NCBI GenBank assembly: GCA_036897625.1
Contig: JAYMTA010001263.1
Location: 1 to 20,869 of the forward strand
From: Pelargonium cotyledonis
Taxonomy: Eukaryota > Streptophyta > Magnoliopsida > Geraniales > Geraniaceae
Length of the DNA stretch: 20,869 nucleotides
Direction of reading: 5' to 3'
Shown here piece by piece: positions 11,601 through 17,767 of the stretch. The notes beneath the pieces were generated by a model. That model worked only from the letters and a program-made list of their open reading frames with translations. It had not been told where the DNA came from and ran no database searches. Each line of letters opens with the position of its first letter. Position 1 is the first letter of the stretch. A program made the translations under genes and the position numbers.

Positions 11601-14600
11601 AACTCTTGCAGCAGCATGCAGCACAGGTCTAGAGAAACTACGGAAAGAACTCTCCAACCTGAAGTAGATGCAGGAAGTGCAAAATAAGAAATTTAAAAAA
11701 AAGATCAATAGTAAAGAAGAGAGAGAGAGAGAGAGAGAGAGATGCTTCACCTTCTCATTACAAGCTTGATAAGGGGTTGTGGGCGCCTTATCTTCTGATG
11801 TTTATCTTTGGCTGCCTTTGGTGGAGCAGATGGCGCTTCTGGCAACTTGAGGATCTCCCTAGTTAAGCGATACCACCCAGAAGCTCGCTCATCAGTCCTG
11901 CATTACATTAATGTTAAAAATACTATACCCTGGAAGATAATCAAAGTAACAGGGAGTGACAAGGATGGACACAGTAATGCATGGCATGCATTTACAGCAT
12001 TTTGAAAGACAAAATTATAGCAAACACAAACGAGGATATTATAAAAATCATACCAACGTACCTGTCAGTGTTATCATGTTTTCCCAATACACATAAGGTT
12101 GCATCGAAACAGACTCTTTCACTGGGATCAAGGAGAAGCTGATAGAGCAATGAGTTGAACTGGGACTTAATGTCAGGCCTCTCTGTACACACGATTCCAA
12201 AGAAACCAGTCACCCCATATCCATATATAGAGTACATAAATGCTGATCAATTCACAAAATTACAAATATACTTACCATCTAATGCACGAGCTCTAGATAT
12301 TGTATGGCACAACCTGGCTAGCGCAACTCTAGCTAAAACATCATGTAAATGAAGAACATCCTGCAGAGCCCCTGATTCATAAAACAAAAGAAGCATCCCA
12401 CACCAGCAATAAGCACAAAAAGGTGATAAATGGAAAGAAAAACATACGGTAATATGGTCAACAAAGCAAATGCAAGTATGAACTTTTTAACCAAGGAAAC
12501 CAAACAAGACAATTATTTAGCCACTGAAATCACTATATGTGACACCTTAAGCATAACAAATAAACCCATATGAGCAGAGATTCACAATAATATAACACTA
12601 AGAACCAAAAGCTGAACATGTTTGTTAGACTTTACTCCAACCCAAAAGTTTAACCTTTTAGGTGGAGTGTCCAACTAATATATCATGTGGTGCATGCACG
12701 TTGACCAAGAAGGGAGTCAACAAACAGATCATTAGGCCCAAACAAAAACAGCTCTAATATCATGTTAAATTTTAATATTGGTCTACATATAAAGGCTTGA
12801 GCTTCCACTATTAAAAGGTCAACCGTGTTAGTAGGGTTTCACTTGCACCTTTATACATAAGCTCATTTCTTTCATATTTTATCACGTGGGACTTTACTTC
12901 ATCACCACTTTGAACACTACCCCTCATGTGTAGATATTTCCCTTCTACATGCAACGCTCTGACACCATATAAAGGACCAGCTCAAGTAAAAGTTTAAGCT
13001 TTTAGGTAGGAGCAAAGTGTAACTATGTTCAAGTAAACAAAGAGATTCAATGTCATTCAATTACATCATAAATTCCCTTTTCATGCAACTCGGGAATATT
13101 AAATGGCTTGTAGAATGATATATGCATGGATATTGAAATAGAATGCCCGCCTCCATTCAGTAGAAAATTAGAAATACTTTCTAGTGATTCTACAGAGTTA
13201 AATAAAATCAAAATCCAAAAATGTTCTGGATCCAATTAATTAATACAACACAAAAATTGTCATTGAGGAAAGCCACAAATAGCATATCTCAAAGATTAGG
13301 AAGGATACCTCCAGGTTCTGCATGCTTTCCTGCACAAAGAAAAATGTAAAGCATCAGATAAAATAACGGTCTAACTTAGGGTATCACTACATGATGAATT
13401 TGAATTATCCCTATGCCTCAAAAACAGTGTCCGTGTATCCAGCTCCAGCTTAGTTTAGGAAAAGGCTTGGTTGTTGTGATTGTTATTTGTATTATGCCTT
13501 AACTGCCCACATTACCCTTTATTACAAAACAAACTATATGGACACAAAAAGCAAAAGAAGATGAGGATAAGCTCTTTCTGTTTTTGAAGATGATAAGTTT
13601 GTGAAAGTAAAGACACTCATTGTTGGACTCAAAGTATGTTTGGATCACCTAATGCCATAGCAACTGCATAAGGGTCTCTTGTTGCTAACTCAGAGATAAT
13701 TTCCAGAGAATGCCTCACGGCAACAGGATCAGCAAATGAAACCCTGCAGTCAAGATAAACTTCCCTTTAACCGACAGTAGAAAAATTGAGAGAGCCAACT
13801 ATATCCTATATGCATCACTCAAATAAAGCAGGAAATTTTTTTGTAGCAATAGAGGGGACAGTCAGATAGCTGAAACAAATAATGAGTTGTTGAAATCAGA
13901 CTTCCACAGTCAAAAGCCAAATCCACGGAAGATTTACAACCACCAAAACAAATAAATACAAGAAAAAAAAAAATGGGGTTAAAGAAAGGAAAGTAAAATT
14001 AGGTGAGAAAATGAGCGCAACATAAGCAGGAGGGTGCCTCTCAGATATTCTGCTGAAAAGTGGAGAGGAAAATGGTAGTACATATTACAACTGACTAAGA
14101 GGGATCATTATTTAACTGAAGAAGTGGCGTTTCTTTTCCAAAGAGAAAAGGGTCCTACAACATGACCGTGTAGTACCTTTCATGCGCTTTGGTAAATAAC
14201 TAGGTTCTCAAAAGACAAGCCTCAAATGTTCTTCAAACCAGGCGTGTAGCATCAGCCAACCTTCACAATTGTTCTCCTAGATTCTCTTATTCTAATGCCC
14301 AATACGTGCTAGATGGAGAATAATGAGTTTATATTCATATTCATATGAAACCCCATACATGATATTATAACTACAAAATTATCTTCTTATGCTCCCACTA
14401 CTTCTCATACTTCCACAATGGTTGGTACTAAGAGAACAATACAAAACAGCAATTTGCGGAAATATATTATTAATGGGTATTATAAGCATAAAGTAGATAA
14501 ATTTCCAAATTCTAACATATGATTGTCAGACATGCTACATGATAACACTATTCATGTTGAAGATTAAATTCAACAATTGCAAGCCAGAATGACGAGAACA

Positions 14601-17600
14601 TACCCCTGTACAGCACGATGCAGAAATGCAGGGTTTCCAGGATCCAGAGGAAGCCTTCTCAACGCACTTAAGGCACCATATTGCAAATTACTTCGGATGG
14701 TAGACTAACATAATAATAGAACTTATAAGACAGGATTGACAGGTTAAAGTTTGATTGGCACACAGAGCAATATAAAATACGATATGTAAATGACTCGCAC
14801 AAACTTTGCATGAGATACAATGGATAGAAACAATGTCCCATTCACAGATTTAGCTATCCACACAAGTTAGTCATGCCAAACACATGTACATGCAATACAA
14901 CATCCAGAAATAAGCAGATTTAAGCTATATGAAACCTAGAGCATAAGAAACTTTTTCTTGACAGAGCAAACAACAAAATCATCCCCTTGTTTGTTAAATT
15001 AGCATCACTCAGTCCCTACTCCATTCCTCCCATAAGTGATACACTCACTATTGACTTCTATCTTTCGACAAAGCAACATATCAAATTGATCAGTAATGGT
15101 AACAACCAACTACATGAAGTTAAATCTGATATCTTATTTTTATTTGAAGGACAACAGTCCCGAGTCTCCTGACTGTTGTAAAAAAAAAATATATATATGG
15201 CATTACCAGAAACATAAGCAGAATTTAAAGAATGTTTCCTCTACTCATATTTGTTGTAAACTAGTAATTCTGAGCATGGTCGTGGAACCGTTATTCAAAT
15301 CAAGAATCGGAATGCAAATTTTTATGAATCAGAATCAGGAATCGAATCGGAAGATTCATGTACAGTCATACAAAAACTTTTAGAAAGAATTATACGAGAA
15401 ATATATAAATTAGTATTAGGGAAAGAAAAAAAGTTTAAACTAAATAAAAACTTAATACGTCAAAAATAATAGTTATGAATTTTCCTCAATATAGGTTGAG
15501 ACATATTTGACCTTATTTGGCACGGCCAGCCTCTTGTGACCCACCATATGTGAATCGGACAAATCAGAAGAATCAAATCATGAGAAATCGGCCAAAACGG
15601 AAGGTTCCCTCTCAATTCTTATGCGTGAAAGATTTGGTAGTGATTTTGACGCATTAAGGGGGCAAATCGACTCAACTCATCCAAATTGAATTGAGAAACA
15701 GATATTCTAACAGCCATGATCCTGAGTACGAAATGTGACTCGACGCATATATAGTTCACAACTGTTATGTGATCTCTCGTTAAGTTTGAACTAATATATT
15801 CTCTCAAAAATTCATCCATCTATCAATCTATATGTACGTATGTACATAAATTTACTGTAAACAACCATAAGAGATTTTCTAATGTCAATGGAGGAGTATG
15901 TACATAATTTTTTTGTAAACTACCATATATGGATTAGTGCATAAGAGATTTTCTAATGTCAATGGAGGAATCCCATATGTTATGTTTGTTCTCCGTAGAA
16001 CCTTGAGAGGAATTTGAGCTAACAGCCTATGAGTAGTAATCATTACTCATCAGCAGAAAATTTGTACTCCTTTTGTTTCTTATTTCATTGGTGTAAAAGT
16101 AAACATTGTCTATTAGTTGCAGATATCAGCTAAAAAATTGAGGTGTATGGTATGCCAATTGATTGCAGACTTGCAGTGCACTAGTTTTCAATATTACTAA
16201 ATGAATCAGTTTGTCAATTTGTTCAGTATATTAGCTTTAAAATGCTACACAATTACTTGAGATGTTCAACATGATTGTAATTTGACATTCTTAATCTTAC
16301 CTCTTTATCACCACCCTTGGTCCCGAATACACCTTTCTTGCGTTTTTCTGGTGCATCAACCTAAATAACATTTACAAACATCAATTCCAAATGTAAGTGA
16401 GATGATGTACTGGAACAAAAACATGATGTCATGGGAGAAGGTAGAGAAGGTCAATTTCATGCACAAAATATTTATGGACCCCAGATAAAATACTCCCAGA
16501 AGATAGTGTCAAAGGGAACTACAAAATACACAATGCTCAAAGTTTGATTTTTTTTTCAATGATGTTGAGACTCTTGTTCTTTCAATTTTGATTTTTTTCT
16601 CTATTTCTAACATGCGTGCCACTGTGCCTCTATTTGTGCTTAAACTCTAGAGACCTTCGCATTCAAGTTTATTCTGAGCTAGTAATGACATGACTCAAAC
16701 CTAGCATTTGAAGATGAATACTCAAAGTTATTTATGTACGCAACTTTACCCCTACTTCTGCAAAGAGGTTTTTTTACTCAAAAATGCACCAATCATAAGA
16801 CTATTTGTTAGCAAAAAATAACTAACATGTCTTTCTGCAAAGAAAAAAACAGTTTATATGGAAAATTAAAGGATAAGATTCGAAATATCTTTTTGGGAAG
16901 GAAATAACATACATTCTTGTACGTGGGTTAGATCAAAGACATACCTTGTCAAGAATGCCAAACACGATTTCATACAATGCGGATAATATTTCTGAACTGC
17001 TTGAAGGAGCATATGTAAGAGCCTTCAATGCTTGCAGTCTTCGGGCATGAACTTCAAGGAAGGCAGAAGAACAAAAGTCAACCACAATCTCTAATGTCAT
17101 GTCAACTTTTAGAAGAGAAACAAACATTTGATTGGCATGAAACTCAATCCCAAGCATGGGCATATAGTTAGGCTCATGACATTTGCTTACATAGTGAGAT
17201 CTACCCTACTCAAAGTAGCATTAAACAAATGTCCCCATCCCACTTGTCATCTACTTGAGGTTCCATAATTATTTGTTTTATCCACAGCGTTATTACCAGA
17301 CAAACTGATATATATACCATATTGTGGGTCCAGAATGGTGGAATCTCGAAGTCCACATGAGCATTGGCGGATTCTACAACATTCCTCTTCTTGAGGTTAA
17401 AGAAACTATATGATAAACTAAGAGGTGCCTCCATGAATGTAAACACAGACAAAATAAGAAAAGTCATTCAATCACTCTGAATAGATACTAATGACCCCTA
17501 AAAGAACCCAAAGTAGTGACCAAAAGAGACGCGAGAAAGACATTAAGACAACCCTATCCCACGAGAGACTGAAATTAGCAACCTGATCATAAAAACTCCT

Positions 17601-17736
17601 TTCTTGACAAAGAAGCTATAAGATTATAAAGGATAGAGTGAGAATACTAGAAGTCTAGAATGCCCTACTACACGTGTTTACAGAGAAAGTCCCAGCAGCA
17701 GCCCCAACAGAGAAATGCTCCCCATCAAACACAACA

Positions 17737-17767
<31 letters not shown>

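Noticed and set aside
15018..15048. Possible second Stowaway end (tactccattcctcccataag)
   Set aside because: No matching inverted partner or TA-flanked second end within a few hundred bases.
15290..15365. Recurring gaatcgg words as a tandem repeat or CRISPR-like array
   Set aside because: Irregular spacing and imperfect units. This is a eukaryotic intron, so no CRISPR interpretation is warranted.
16064..16090. Possible Stowaway-like end (tactccttttgtttcttatt)
   Set aside because: Single degenerate end only, with no partner found.
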